From NCBI RefSeq assembly GCF_000717275.1, contig NZ_JNYV01000002.1:868001-932000 (forward strand): a stretch of 64,000 nucleotides of DNA, in the 5' to 3' direction. The DNA is from Kitasatospora arboriphila. GTDB lineage: Bacteria > Actinomycetota > Actinomycetes > Mycobacteriales > Mycobacteriaceae. Made by a program: the position numbers and the translations under genes. Positions 45,435-54,641 of this stretch are shown here, in pieces; within the stretch, counting starts at the first letter, position 1; the number at the start of each line of letters is the position of its first letter. The notes beneath the pieces are model-generated. The model saw only the letters and a list, made by a program, of their open reading frames with translations, did not search any database and was not told the origin of the DNA.

Positions 45435-46405
45435 AAACAGGCCTCTACTTCGATCTACGCAATCCAGCTCGATGGCAGCAGGATCCGGCGCGATTGCACG
45501 CCTTCACACTCGAACTCTGCGAAGAAGCCGACCGACTCGGGATCGACTCGCTGTGGTTCACCGAGCACCACAAGTTCGACGACGGCTATCTCACGCAACC
45601 GTTGACCTTCGCGGCTGCGGTGGCCGCCCGGACCGCTCAGGCGCGCATCGGCACCGCCGTGTTGGTTGCACCGCTGCATCACCCGGCCAAACTGGCCGAG
45701 GAGGCTGCACTGGTCGACTTGGTGTCAGGGGGCCGACTGGACCTGGGTCTGGGCGCCGGATATCGCATACCAGAGTATGAGTTGTACGGCGTGTCGGACC
45801 GCCGCCGATATCACGAAACAGATTCGCGCGTAGGACAATTGCGCGCTCTCTGGGGTGACGGAGGTGTGACGCCGCAGCCGATTCAGGATCCTGTGCCGAT
45901 CTGGCTCGGTTACCTCGGTCCACAGGGAGCGCGACGTGCAGGAACGCTGGGCGTTGGCCTGCTCACCGCCAACGCTCAAAGGTGGCCCGATTACCGCGAC
46001 GCATTGTCGGCGGCCGGCCACGACGTCAACGACGCTCGTATGGCCGGCGGGATTCAAGGCTGGGTGTCGGACGATCCGGAGGCGGATTGGCCTTGGGTGT
46101 CGACTCACCTTGCGTATCAACTGGATTCGTACCGACGGCACATGGTCGAAGGTACAGACGCACGCTTGCCCCGCCCGGTGGATCCGAACCAGGTGCGCGA
46201 TCGGGATCCGGGAACCAGCCTTGATTACTTCTTCTACGGTACGTCCACGACGGTGGTCGAGAAAGTTCGGCGCTACACCGAGGGTGCACCCGTGGACACC
46301 GTCTACTTCTGGGCCTCCCTCGGCGGCATGTCAGAGGCCAGGGCGCGGGCGAACGTTCACACCATCTGCACCGTCGTTGCCCCGGCTTTGCGGCAGCTGT
46401 CATGA
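45431..46405 (+). CDS. LLM-class flavin-dependent oxidoreductase
   Basis: 324 aa, start overlapping the DUF35 stop (ATGA). Bacterial luciferase-like TIM barrel: LWFTEHHKFDDGYLTQPL near residue 40, RIGTAVLVAPLHHPAKLAEE near 75, and SGGRLDLGLGAGYRIPEYE near 103. It may be an FMN monooxygenase needing a separate reductase, or an F420 enzyme; the sequence does not settle which. In the Ltp operon it could oxygenate or dehydrogenate the acyl-CoA intermediate. Confidence 0.87.
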   Translation: MKTGLYFDLRNPARWQQDPARLHAFTLELCEEADRLGIDSLWFTEHHKFDDGYLTQPLTFAAAVAARTAQARIGTAVLVAPLHHPAKLAEEAALVDLVSGGRLDLGLGAGYRIPEYELYGVSDRRRYHETDSRVGQLRALWGDGGVTPQPIQDPVPIWLGYLGPQGARRAGTLGVGLLTANAQRWPDYRDALSAAGHDVNDARMAGGIQGWVSDDPEADWPWVSTHLAYQLDSYRRHMVEGTDARLPRPVDPNQVRDRDPGTSLDYFFYGTSTTVVEKVRRYTEGAPVDTVYFWASLGGMSEARARANVHTICTVVAPALRQLS

Positions 46406-47184
46406 ACAACGAGAAACGAGGCGCGAGGAACTCCATGGGCGAGAGACTGAAAGGAACCGTCGCGATCGTGACCGGCGCCGGTCAGGGAATTGGGCGCGGC
46501 GCGGCGCTGGCTCTGGCGAAAGAAGGGGCTGCTGTTGCGTTGCTCGGCCGGACCTTGGACAAGTGCGATTCGGTAGTCGCCGAGATCGTCTCTTTCGGAG
46601 GGCAGGCGCGTGCGTATCGGTGTGATGTCGGGGTACGCGACGAGGTGGATGCGGTTGTAGGGGAGGTCGCCGAGGACTTCGGCGGGTTCGACACGGTTGT
46701 CAACAACGCACAGGCCTCGGTCCAGCGCCTACTCGCAGAAACCACCGACGCGGACATCGAATTGGCCTGGCAGTCAGGCGCGCTGGGAACCTTGTACACG
46801 ATGCAGGCGGCCTTGCCGCACCTGCGCGCGCGTGGTGGCGGAGCAATCATCAATTTCGGGTCGAGCACCGCCATCGAGGGAAACACCTCATTCGGGTCCT
46901 ATGCGATGGCGAAAGAAGCGATCAGAGGTCTCTCCCGTGTCGCGGCACGCGAATGGGGACAATACGGGATCCGCGTCAACGTGATCGTTCCGAATGCGTT
47001 GTCGCCTGCTGCGGAGACCTTCAGGGACCAATTCCCGGATAGATTCGAGCGGCAGCAGTCGCGGGTGCCGCTGCGCCGCGTCGGCGACCCGGAGACGGAC
47101 ATCGGGCGAGCGGTGGTGGCCTTGGCCTCCGAAGACCTGTCTTACATGACCGGTGACACCCTGATGCTGACCGGTGGCGCGTGA
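46402..47184 (+). CDS. SDR family oxidoreductase
   Basis: 260 aa from ATG at 46402 overlapping the LLM stop; ATG 46435 after GAGGAACTCC is an equally good start. TGAGQGIG cofactor loop; NNAQ in helix 4; Ser in NFGSSTAIEG; Tyr/Lys in YAMAKEAIRGL. The end is unusual: YMTGDTLMLTGGA, similar to the SDR at 9515. Its stop overlaps the NTF2-like gene start. Confidence 0.87.
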   Translation: MNNEKRGARNSMGERLKGTVAIVTGAGQGIGRGAALALAKEGAAVALLGRTLDKCDSVVAEIVSFGGQARAYRCDVGVRDEVDAVVGEVAEDFGGFDTVVNNAQASVQRLLAETTDADIELAWQSGALGTLYTMQAALPHLRARGGGAIINFGSSTAIEGNTSFGSYAMAKEAIRGLSRVAAREWGQYGIRVNVIVPNALSPAAETFRDQFPDRFERQQSRVPLRRVGDPETDIGRAVVALASEDLSYMTGDTLMLTGGA

Positions 47185-47768
47185 TGAACGAGTCCGAACT
47201 CGATCGCCGACTGACGGCGATGGAAGACCGCTTCGAAATAGGGCAACTACCGATTCGCTACGCATTGGCGGTCGACCAACGTGATGTCGAGTCCTGGATC
47301 GCGTTGTTCGACCCGAACATCGAACTCGGGCGGTTCGGCTCTGGGTCAGACGCACTGCGCGATCTCATCGTTCCGCAGCTCAAGTGGTTCTATCGAAGCG
47401 TCCATCAGATCGTGGGACATCGGATCGAACTGCTGCCGGACGATCGTGCTGTCGGGCAGGTGTACTGCCGCGCTGAACACGAGGTCGGCTCGCGGTGGAT
47501 CGTCATGGCGATCCGCTACGACGACGAATACCAGAAGATCAACGGCTCCTGGGTGTTCTCGCGTCGTCGCGAAAGGCATTGGTATGCAGCCGATATCGCC
47601 GAACACCCGCAGAATGTCGGGTTCGACAGCTGGGGCACCGCCGGGGGGCCTCCACCCCTACCCCAGCTGGATGTGACATGGGGTGGTTTCTGGGCTGGAG
47701 CGGATGTCGCCGCGGTCACCTCAGCGCCGGTCGGGACTTCGGCGGAGTCTGACGCACCTCAGGCCTGA
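47184..47768 (+). CDS. NTF2/SnoaL-like protein
   Basis: 194 aa from ATG at 47184 (GTG 47181 also possible). The N-terminal helix and cone fold of SnoaL-like proteins are visible: RFEIGQLPIRYALAVDQRDV, then WIALFDPNIELG, and HQIVGHRIELLPDDRAVGQVYC. Such proteins are small isomerases, dehydratases or hydrolases; here an Asp pair and His residues could act as general acid/base. The tail past residue 145 is extended and Pro/Gly-rich. It is last in the Ltp operon, and its final ten bases overlap the 3' end of the convergent TetR gene. Confidence 0.82.
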   Translation: MNESELDRRLTAMEDRFEIGQLPIRYALAVDQRDVESWIALFDPNIELGRFGSGSDALRDLIVPQLKWFYRSVHQIVGHRIELLPDDRAVGQVYCRAEHEVGSRWIVMAIRYDDEYQKINGSWVFSRRRERHWYAADIAEHPQNVGFDSWGTAGGPPPLPQLDVTWGGFWAGADVAAVTSAPVGTSAESDAPQA

Positions 47769-48346
47769 AGGTCAGCGCACCGAGCGAACGCAGCCAGAAC
47801 CATCTCGGACATCGTCGCTTCACACTCCGGTCGCTGCCAGTCCCACAACGCCGTGGCCAGGCAGGCGATGGAGACGTTGGCCACGAGCACATCATCGGCA
47901 GAAGGTGTGCCAGAACGCCCCTGCTCGTGCGCCAACTGTCGTGCCAGAGCGTGTTCCCAGCGCAAGCGCATCCGCATACTGCGCGCCTCGAGCGTCTTGG
48001 TCGTCATGACCAGTCTCGTCATGCGTTGCGTTGTTGCGGCCGGATCATCGAGGGCGTCGCGCGCGTATCTGGCAATGGGCTCGCCAAGGGCGGCCACGGT
48101 CAGCGAACGATCGCTTCGCGCGGCAACATATTCGATGAGCACCGCCACGGTCGCCGCCTCGTCGGTGAACAGCAACTCTTCTTTGGATCCGTAGTATCGG
48201 AAGAAAGTCGCGTTCGATACGCCCGCAGCAGCGGTGATCTGGTCGACCGTAGTACTGTCATAGCCTTGATGCTCGAACAGATGCAGGGCTGCAGATTCGA
48301 TCTCAAGACGAGTTCGCGCCCTGTTGCGTTCACGTAGCGTGGTCAC
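47759..48346 (-). CDS. TetR family transcriptional regulator
   Basis: 195 aa from GTG at 48346. HTH: HQGYDSTTVDQITAAAGVSN then ATFFRYYGSKEELLF, a textbook TetR domain. A perfect CTCTCAA-T-TTGAGAG palindrome begins 13 bases upstream of the start, pointing to autoregulation. It converges on the Ltp operon. Confidence 0.9.
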   Translation of the reverse strand: MTTLRERNRARTRLEIESAALHLFEHQGYDSTTVDQITAAAGVSNATFFRYYGSKEELLFTDEAATVAVLIEYVAARSDRSLTVAALGEPIARYARDALDDPAATTQRMTRLVMTTKTLEARSMRMRLRWEHALARQLAHEQGRSGTPSADDVLVANVSIACLATALWDWQRPECEATMSEMVLAAFARCADLQA

Positions 48347-48358
48347 GATACCCCTCAG

Positions 48359-48373
48359 CTCTCAATTTGAGAG
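48359..48373. promoter_or_regulatory. Palindromic operator of the TetR gene
   Basis: CTCTCAA-T-TTGAGAG is a perfect 7-bp palindrome in the divergent region between the TetR (-) and the FadR-type regulator (+), 13 bases from the TetR start. Confidence 0.65.
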
Positions 48374-48466
48374 AGACTATCATGTTGCGTCCGATGGCAA
48401 CATCGCGCGTAAAGCGTCAAGAGAGTTCACTGAATATACTCTTTGAGTCAGCCAGGGTCGTGGTAG

Positions 48467-49246
48467 ATGGTTTCGAAAGGAAAGTACGTGCCGACAGCGT
48501 CGAGATCGTCGATCGTAAAGGTGCCCAAGGCCGGTGAACTCGTTGCCGCAAACTTGCGGCGCCGGATTATCACCGGCGAGCTCAAACCGGGCGAACAGCT
48601 ACCGAGCGAATCGGAACTGATGGAGGAGTTCGGAGTGTCTCGGCCGACACTGCGCGAGGCCTTCCGGGTGCTGGAGTCGGAGTCGACGATCACCATTCTT
48701 CGGGGCGCGCGGGGAGGTGCGATAGTCCTCGAACCCGACGGTAGCGTCGCAGCCCGATACACGGGCTTGTTGCTGCAATACCAGGGCACCCCTCTGTTGG
48801 ACGTCTACCGGGCCCGCGCGGAGATCGAGGTGTCTGCCATCGGCCTCGTCGGGGCAAGACGGGCGCGCAGTGTTGCCGCAACGCTGAGCGAGATCACCGG
48901 TCGCGGAGAAGGGCTGTCCGACGACGCGGCCGCCTTCACCCGCTACAGCGCAGAGTTTCACCGAGCCGTGGTCAATGGATGTGGCAACTCAACCCTCGGT
49001 GTCCTCTCGATGATCTTGTTCGACATCGTCGAGGCGCACAACGACTTGTTCACGGCCGCGCATTCGGACGAACTTCGGACCCTGACAGCCAACCGAGGCG
49101 CCCACAGCGCATACCTCAAACTCACCAGGCTACTGGCGGCCGCGGATATCGCCGGCGCGCAACGTCACTGGCGCAAGCACTTGGTTGCGGTCGAGAAGTT
49201 CATGGTCGACGATTCCGAAACGACCTTGGTCGAGGTGCTGTCCTAG
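48467..49246 (+). CDS. FadR-subfamily GntR transcriptional regulator
   Basis: 259 aa from ATG at 48467; a GTG at 48488 behind AAAGGAAAGTAC is a strong alternative. Winged HTH LPSESELMEEFGVSRPTLRE and wing RGARGGAIV, then the FCD domain (DVYRARAEIEVSAIGL; SAEFHRAVVNGCGN; RHWRKHLVAVEKF). It shares RGARGGA, AARYTGL and overall layout with the importer regulator at 35788. Its target is unknown; a CTCTTTGAG-like repeat lies just upstream. Confidence 0.88.
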   Translation: MVSKGKYVPTASRSSIVKVPKAGELVAANLRRRIITGELKPGEQLPSESELMEEFGVSRPTLREAFRVLESESTITILRGARGGAIVLEPDGSVAARYTGLLLQYQGTPLLDVYRARAEIEVSAIGLVGARRARSVAATLSEITGRGEGLSDDAAAFTRYSAEFHRAVVNGCGNSTLGVLSMILFDIVEAHNDLFTAAHSDELRTLTANRGAHSAYLKLTRLLAAADIAGAQRHWRKHLVAVEKFMVDDSETTLVEVLS

Positions 49247-49270
49247 GCGTACGGCGCTCGTGCTCGGGCG

Positions 49271-49942
49271 TTAGCAGGTCGGCTGGTCGCTGGGTGTCAG
49301 TGAGCGCTGCAGGCGAGCGTTGAGTCCGTCGATGATCGTCGTCAGCCCGAAGTCGAAGTAATCACGCCCACGGAGGTTGGGCAGGTACTCGCTGAGATTC
49401 GCCAAGGTGTCCGTCTCGGGGACGGAGTCGTCGACTGAGTCCTGGCTCAGGACCACTCGATAGCGGCCGAAGAGGTAGGTATGGATGGTGGCGTACCCCA
49501 TCAGAACATCCTCACCTTTGAAACCTGCATCGAGCAGGATCTCGAGGATCCCGTTGAGGATACGCCGATCGGTGTTGACCATCTCACGAAGCAAAACTTC
49601 TGCGACCCCAGGATGCTCACGCATACGGCGGTCCACGTCGCTGACGACTTGGCGGAGAAGCACATCCCACGGTGCGCTTCCGACCTCGGGGACCTGAACT
49701 TCACGCAGAGTCGCTGTGGCGACCAGCTTGAGCAAATCGGCCTTGTCGCCGACGTAGTAGTAGGCGGCCATCGCCGACCGGCCGAGTTCCCGCGAGAGCC
49801 TCCGCATCGAGAGGGCATCGACGCCTTCCGTCTGGATCACGCGCAGCGCGGCTTCGACGATTTCGGCCTCGGTCAACGGTAGCCGCGCGCGTCGACCTGC
49901 GGCAGGTGGCACCTGCTCGCCTTTGTCCGCAACCATCGCCAT
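49271..49942 (-). CDS. TetR family regulator (TetR_C type)
   Basis: 223 aa from ATG at 49942; a GTG at 49945 is possible. HTH: LTEAEIVEAALRVIQTEGVD, then LSMRRLSRELGRSAMAAYYYVGDKADLL, with the AYYYVGDKADLL end typical of the TetR/MftR-like branch. The C-terminal domain contains MGYATIHTYLFGRY. It is divergent from the thioesterase-thiolase-thioesterase-ligase block and is the best candidate regulator of it. Confidence 0.87.
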   Translation of the reverse strand: MAMVADKGEQVPPAAGRRARLPLTEAEIVEAALRVIQTEGVDALSMRRLSRELGRSAMAAYYYVGDKADLLKLVATATLREVQVPEVGSAPWDVLLRQVVSDVDRRMREHPGVAEVLLREMVNTDRRILNGILEILLDAGFKGEDVLMGYATIHTYLFGRYRVVLSQDSVDDSVPETDTLANLSEYLPNLRGRDYFDFGLTTIIDGLNARLQRSLTPSDQPTC

Positions 49943-50213
49943 CACCGATCCGCAGTCTGTAACCCGGGAGTCCGCAACCGAGGCGCGTCGGTCAACCGAG
50001 TTCGGAAATCATCGAGGCAATAGTACAAGGTTCAGGGGGCTGCGACTCCCGCAGCAGTCGACCGCCTTTGTACGGTGTAAAATCGATTTGAACAGTGGTA
50101 TTCCATGGAGGCCGTGCAAAACCCGCGCGCCTGGAGATGATTGGACGGTCGATGGGCAGTCGAGTGGGTGCCGGGGCGAGGAAAATCGTCGAGACCGCGT
50201 TGCGCGGTGCGTT

Positions 50214-51059
50214 GTGAGTGGGGCGGCCACGCAGAACCCGACCGACGCATACGTACAGAACACGGTGGAACGCCGGTTCAAGCTGAATGTCGACGAGGAG
50301 GATCAGACGGGAGCGACGGCTTCCATGTCGCTGCCGATGGACGGATTGAGTCAGCTGTCGACGCCGGACCGGGCACTCGGGCCGATCAGTTTTCTGGTCG
50401 ACGGCGCCTGCGGTCTGGTCAACCATTACAAGAGTCCACCGAACTCGTTCGCGATCACCAGCGAACTGTCTTTCGACGTGGCGACTGACGTCGCGGCGTC
50501 GGCTGACGTCGTCGTGGCTCGTGCACGCCTGGTTGCGTCGACAGCCTCCAGCTCGCTCGCTGAGTGCTCCCTGTACGCCGCCGGTGCCGAGATCGGTGTG
50601 GGTACCGTGCGATCGTTCTACGTTTCCGCGACGGCAACACCTGTCGAGAGGTGTCCGGAGACACTCGAATCCACTGACGGTGTGAGTCTGGCTGAGCTGT
50701 TGCGAGTGAGCATCTCGGCGGACGACACGTCCAGCGGTGCGCGGGCCGATGCGGTCGTCGTGCAACAGGCCGATCCCGTACTCAACAACTACATGGGCAT
50801 CGTGCACGGCGGCGTCATCGCCAGTTCCATGGATGTTGCTGCTCACAGCGCATTGGCGCGTATGGGCGCTGGGGGCCCGCTGCATACGGCATCGATGCGC
50901 ATCAGTTACCTACGTCCGACGACTCTTGGTGGGCGGAGTCGGTACGAGGCGCGCGTCCAGCACGCGGGCCGGTCGAGTGGGATCTGTGAAACCACGGCGT
51001 TCGACAAGAGCGGCGCAGTCTCCGCGGTAGCCCGTGTGACGTGCCATCGCCTCCGGTAG
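50214..51059 (+). CDS. PaaI-type hotdog thioesterase, probably double hotdog
   Basis: 281 aa from GTG at 50214; upstream in-frame sequence is not protein-like. The C-terminal half has NNYMGIVHGGVIASSMDVAAHSA, the PaaI pattern with HGG and a following Asp, then SMRISYLRPTTLGGRSRYEA. The N-terminal half looks like a second, degenerate hotdog (LSQLSTPDRALGPISFLVDG). It should hydrolyse a specific acyl-CoA. It is divergent from the TetR 49271 and 140 bases before the thiolase. Confidence 0.8.
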   Translation: MSGAATQNPTDAYVQNTVERRFKLNVDEEDQTGATASMSLPMDGLSQLSTPDRALGPISFLVDGACGLVNHYKSPPNSFAITSELSFDVATDVAASADVVVARARLVASTASSSLAECSLYAAGAEIGVGTVRSFYVSATATPVERCPETLESTDGVSLAELLRVSISADDTSSGARADAVVVQQADPVLNNYMGIVHGGVIASSMDVAAHSALARMGAGGPLHTASMRISYLRPTTLGGRSRYEARVQHAGRSSGICETTAFDKSGAVSAVARVTCHRLR

Positions 51060-51129
51060 CCGCCGGTGACCACGCTCCCTGCGCGACGTCGGCCACCGCG
51101 GGCTTGCGGAGTGGGGAAGGTTAGGCGTA

Positions 51130-51152
51130 AACAGTTATCTAATTAATCTGTT
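51130..51152. promoter_or_regulatory. Candidate operator upstream of the thiolase
   Basis: AACAG and CTGTT flank TTATCTAATTAAT. The stretch also contains AGTTATCTAATTA, an instance of the AGTTnnnnAATTA core found at 13056, 52437 and 58277. Confidence 0.5.
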
Positions 51153-51199
51153 AGGAATCGGCTGGCCGCACGCGCGGCCGTGCCCCAGCGAGGAGAATC

Positions 51200-52372
51200 A
51201 TGTTGCGAGACGCCGTGATAGTCGAAGCCGTACGAACCCCTGTCGGGAAGCGAAATGGCGGGTTGGCCGCTGTGCATGCTGTGGAGCTGTCTGCGCAGAT
51301 TCTGCGTGCTCTTGTAGAGCGGGCGGGCCTCGATCCTGTCGACATCGATGATGTCCACTGGGGAAACGTCCTCAGCATAGGTCAGCAGTCCGGGAACGTG
51401 GGCCGCATGGCCGTCCTGGCTGCCGGTTGGCCTGAGTCGGTGCCCGGTTTCACCATGGATCGGCAATGCGGATCGTCGCAACAGGCAATCTCGACGGCGG
51501 CAGCTGCGGTGATCTCCGGTCAGGCGGATGTGGTCGTGGCCGGTGGCGTCGAGATGATGTCGGCCGTGCCGATGGGCGCCGCGACTGTTCCTGGTACCGG
51601 AGACATGGGTGGTCCAGCAGTGGCCCGCTACGAGGAAGAGTTGCAGCAGCCCGGGTTCGGGGGCCGTTTCAACCAGGGCGTCGGGGCAGAGCTGATCGCG
51701 TCGACCTACGGTCTGACGCGTCAGCAGCTGGACGAATACGCGCTGCGGTCACATGACCTGGCCGCGCAAGCGCAAGATGCGGGCGCGTTCGAAAGTGAAA
51801 TCCTCCCGATTGCCACGTCCGACGCCACCATCAAGGCTGATGAGGGTGTTCGCCGTGGATCGACAATCGAAAAGCTGGGCACACTCAAGACCCCATTCCT
51901 CGAGGGCGGCGCCATCACCGCCGGGAATGCCTCGCAGATTTCCGACGGTGCTGCGGCGCTGTTGATCATGACGTCCGAGGATGCGAAGAGCCGAGGTCTC
52001 ACGCCGCTGGCACGAATTCACACTGCGGTCGTGACCGGGGATGATCCTGTGAAGATGCTGGCCGGCCCGATCCCTGCAACGGCATTGGCCCTCAAGCGTT
52101 CAGGGCTGTCGATCGACGACATCGATGCTTTCGAGGTGAACGAAGCATTTGCTTCTGTGCCGCTGGCCTGGCAAGTCGACACCGGTGCAGAGATGTCGCG
52201 ACTCAATCCACTTGGTGGTGCGATAGCGCTCGGCCATCCCCTGGGAGCCTCTGGTGCCAGGATCGCCACCACCCTTGTCCACCACCTTGCCCGGACCGGG
52301 GGCCGTTACGGTCTCCAGACCATGTGTGAAGGCGGCGGTACGGCGAACGCGACCATCTACGAGCGCATCTGA
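51200..52372 (+). CDS. Acetyl-CoA acetyltransferase (thiolase)
   Basis: 390 aa with GAGGAGAATC before the ATG. The active sites are complete: Cys in MDRQCGSSQQAI near residue 90, NEAF in FEVNEAFASVPLAW, His in GGAIALGHPLGASG near 345, and Cys in MCEGGGTANATI. Opening and loop (VIVEAVRTPVGKRNGGLA) resemble mycobacterial FadA5/FadA6-type steroid thiolases, but similarity is not high enough to name it. It performs the last thiolytic step of beta-oxidation. Confidence 0.92.
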   Translation: MLRDAVIVEAVRTPVGKRNGGLAAVHAVELSAQILRALVERAGLDPVDIDDVHWGNVLSIGQQSGNVGRMAVLAAGWPESVPGFTMDRQCGSSQQAISTAAAAVISGQADVVVAGGVEMMSAVPMGAATVPGTGDMGGPAVARYEEELQQPGFGGRFNQGVGAELIASTYGLTRQQLDEYALRSHDLAAQAQDAGAFESEILPIATSDATIKADEGVRRGSTIEKLGTLKTPFLEGGAITAGNASQISDGAAALLIMTSEDAKSRGLTPLARIHTAVVTGDDPVKMLAGPIPATALALKRSGLSIDDIDAFEVNEAFASVPLAWQVDTGAEMSRLNPLGGAIALGHPLGASGARIATTLVHHLARTGGRYGLQTMCEGGGTANATIYERI

Positions 52373-52436
52373 CCAGATGTAATCACCCGGGGCGAGCAGG
52401 GAGTCGCGAGATTGTTCCTCTGCGCTGGTAACATAT

Positions 52437-52449
52437 AGTTGTATAATTA
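52437..52449. promoter_or_regulatory. AGTTnnnnAATTA motif upstream of the small thioesterase
   Basis: AGTTGTATAATTA, 23 bases before the GTG start; it overlaps a likely -10 region (TATAAT at 52442). Confidence 0.4.
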
Positions 52450-52471
52450 CCCTGATTGCTTGGAGGTACAG

Positions 52472-53017
52472 GTGGATCCGCTGTCCGGGGACGAGACGCC
52501 TGCCGCGCAACGCTCGATTGATGAGGCAGCGCAGCTGGCGAGTGCCGATGTCCACGATGTGCCGAAGTCTCCTGGCGGGGTCTCGTTGTGCTATTCCTGT
52601 CGACGTCTCGGGGGCTGTCGGATGGGAATAGTCACCGAATCGCTCGATGACGACGGAGTCGTGGTGAGTGAACTCTCATGTTCCGCCGAAAACGAGGGCG
52701 GAATTCAGGTCGCCCATGGTGGCTGGACGGCCGGAGCGCTCGACGAGTTGGTGGGGCACACCACCTTGCTGCGCGGGGAGTTCGCGGTGACCGGAACGCT
52801 CGAGGTGCGCTTCGTGAAGCCGGTGCCGATAGAGGTCCCGCTGATCGGTCGTGCGTGGATTGAAAGTCGCGAACGTCGAAAGGTGTTCGTGGGAGCGAGT
52901 ATCGAGCTGGCATCTTCTGGCGCGATCGTGGCCTCGGCCAAGGCAATCATGGTGACTCGCGACAGTGATCACTTCGTCAAACACCAAAGATGGTTGCAGT
53001 CGCAAGTAAAGCCTTGA
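52472..53017 (+). CDS. PaaI family hotdog thioesterase
   Basis: 181 aa from GTG at 52472 with GGAGGTACAG upstream. The hotdog motif is IQVAHGGWTAGALDELVGH, with HGG and the catalytic Asp/Glu position. An N-terminal cluster of cysteines, CYSCRRLGGCRMG near residue 40, could bind metal and is unusual for the family. It lies between the thiolase and the ligase, in the same direction. Confidence 0.83.
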   Translation: MDPLSGDETPAAQRSIDEAAQLASADVHDVPKSPGGVSLCYSCRRLGGCRMGIVTESLDDDGVVVSELSCSAENEGGIQVAHGGWTAGALDELVGHTTLLRGEFAVTGTLEVRFVKPVPIEVPLIGRAWIESRERRKVFVGASIELASSGAIVASAKAIMVTRDSDHFVKHQRWLQSQVKP

Positions 53018-53087
53018 TGGAGTTCACGCGGACGTGTCAGTCCTGGCCTTCATCGATCTCTGACGACCCGACAACTCAAGGAAACCC

Positions 53088-54617
53088 ATGTCTGACATCA
53101 CCTTTGCCCATCTGAGTAGGCAGCACGCATCCAGCTACCCGAACAAGATCGCCGTCGTCGACGGCGACGTCAGGCTCACCTGGCCCGAGTTCGAGGCCAG
53201 GGTCGATCGCGTGGTCACGGTGCTGAACGACAGCGGAGTCGGCCGCGGCGACCGGATTCTCTGGCTGGCGCAGTCCTCATTTCGGTTCCTTGAATTGTTC
53301 GTGGCGAGCGCGCGCGTCGGCGCGATGATCTGTCCTGCCAACTGGCGGCAGTCCGCAGCTGAACTCGCCTTCGTGATAGAAGATTTCGATCCTGCCCTCA
53401 TAGTGTGGCAGGACGAGGAGATCGGCGAGCGCGTTCATGAAGCGCGGAAACGGGCGGGTGGCAAGGCGCGCTGGGTCCAACACGACAGCGCGGACGCCGA
53501 AGCCTACGACGCATTGGTCGACTCGGCCACGCCTACGACAACTGAATTCGAGGTTTCTGCGCACGACCCGCTCCTGGTCATCTACACCGCAGCGATTGTG
53601 GACAGGCCGAGCGGTTCGATGCTGAGTCATCGCAATCTGCTGGCCATGGCAACGGTGACCGCGCCGATCACTCAGGCCGACCACAACAGTGTGTTCGTCA
53701 ACTCCGGACCCTTGTTTCACATTGGAAACTTCCAATTCGACTCTCTCCCAGTGTTCTTGATGGGCGGCACGAATGTTTACGTCCGTCGCGTCGAGGCGAA
53801 AGACCTACTGGAGCTCATCGCTCGTGAACGAGTGACCAGCGCATTTTTGATGCCGCCGACCATCATGGAGATCCTCGAGCTGAACAAGGCGGCGAAGTTG
53901 GACATCTCTTCATTGCACGCCGGACCATTCGCTCCGATCTGGGGAGATGCGTTGCCGGCTGACCCAGCCCTTTGGGGTTCTCAGCCAGGCGGATTCGGTC
54001 AGACGGAGGTCACGGGGCTCTGCGTGCTCAACGCACTCGGGGGCAAGGGCCTGGGCAATTCCGGCCGGCCGTCGCCGCTGGCGGAGGTCCAGATCATCGA
54101 TTCGTCCGGAAAGCCGGTGCCGAACGGGACGAGCGGTGAAATAGTCGTTCGAGGTGAGACTGTCCACTGCGGCTACTGGAACCGGCCGGCGGTCAATGCT
54201 GCCCGGCTGCAGGACGGCTGGTGGCGAACCACCGACATGGGTCGCATCGAGAGCGACGGCACACTGCACTTCCTGGGCACGATGACCCGGATGATCAAGT
54301 CGGCGGCGGAAAACATCTATCCGCCTGAGGTCGAGGCATGTCTGACCTCCCATGCGGCCGTCCGCGAAGCGGCGATCATCGGCGTTCCCGACCCCCGATT
54401 CGTCCAGTCGGTCAAGGCCGTCGTTGTACTCGAACCCGGTCATACCGCAACAGAAGCCGAGATCATCGACCACTGCCGCGCCCACATCGCGTCGTACAAG
54501 AAGCCGAAATCTGTCGCGTTCGTCGAAGCCATCCCGAAGGTTGCCGGCAAGACCGATTACGACGCCCTCGACGCTGCGTTCGGTGGCGGCGGTTATCCCG
54601 GAGGCGCGAACGTCTGA
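53088..54617 (+). CDS. AMP-dependent acyl-CoA ligase with a degenerate P-loop
   Basis: 509 aa, AAGGA before the ATG. The fold and later motifs are normal: FGQTEVTGLCVLNALGG (adenine), WWRTTDMGRIESDGTLHFLG, MIKSAAENIYPPEVE hinge, and the C-terminal Lys in KVAGKTDYDALD. The phosphate loop, usually YTSGTTGRPKGV, reads IYTAAIVDRPSGSMLSH: the Ser/Thr/Gly-rich stretch and the Lys are lost. A subgroup of actinobacterial FadD-like proteins has this change. It ends before a strong bidirectional terminator. Confidence 0.87.
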   Translation: MSDITFAHLSRQHASSYPNKIAVVDGDVRLTWPEFEARVDRVVTVLNDSGVGRGDRILWLAQSSFRFLELFVASARVGAMICPANWRQSAAELAFVIEDFDPALIVWQDEEIGERVHEARKRAGGKARWVQHDSADAEAYDALVDSATPTTTEFEVSAHDPLLVIYTAAIVDRPSGSMLSHRNLLAMATVTAPITQADHNSVFVNSGPLFHIGNFQFDSLPVFLMGGTNVYVRRVEAKDLLELIARERVTSAFLMPPTIMEILELNKAAKLDISSLHAGPFAPIWGDALPADPALWGSQPGGFGQTEVTGLCVLNALGGKGLGNSGRPSPLAEVQIIDSSGKPVPNGTSGEIVVRGETVHCGYWNRPAVNAARLQDGWWRTTDMGRIESDGTLHFLGTMTRMIKSAAENIYPPEVEACLTSHAAVREAAIIGVPDPRFVQSVKAVVVLEPGHTATEAEIIDHCRAHIASYKKPKSVAFVEAIPKVAGKTDYDALDAAFGGGGYPGGANV

Positions 54618-54641
54618 TCCTGCGGGCGGGTCGCGAACGGC

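Noticed and set aside
51200..52372. Assigning the thiolase as FadA5 or FadA6
   Set aside because: The opening residues are alike, but active-site flanks and loops differ from the mycobacterial proteins I recall.
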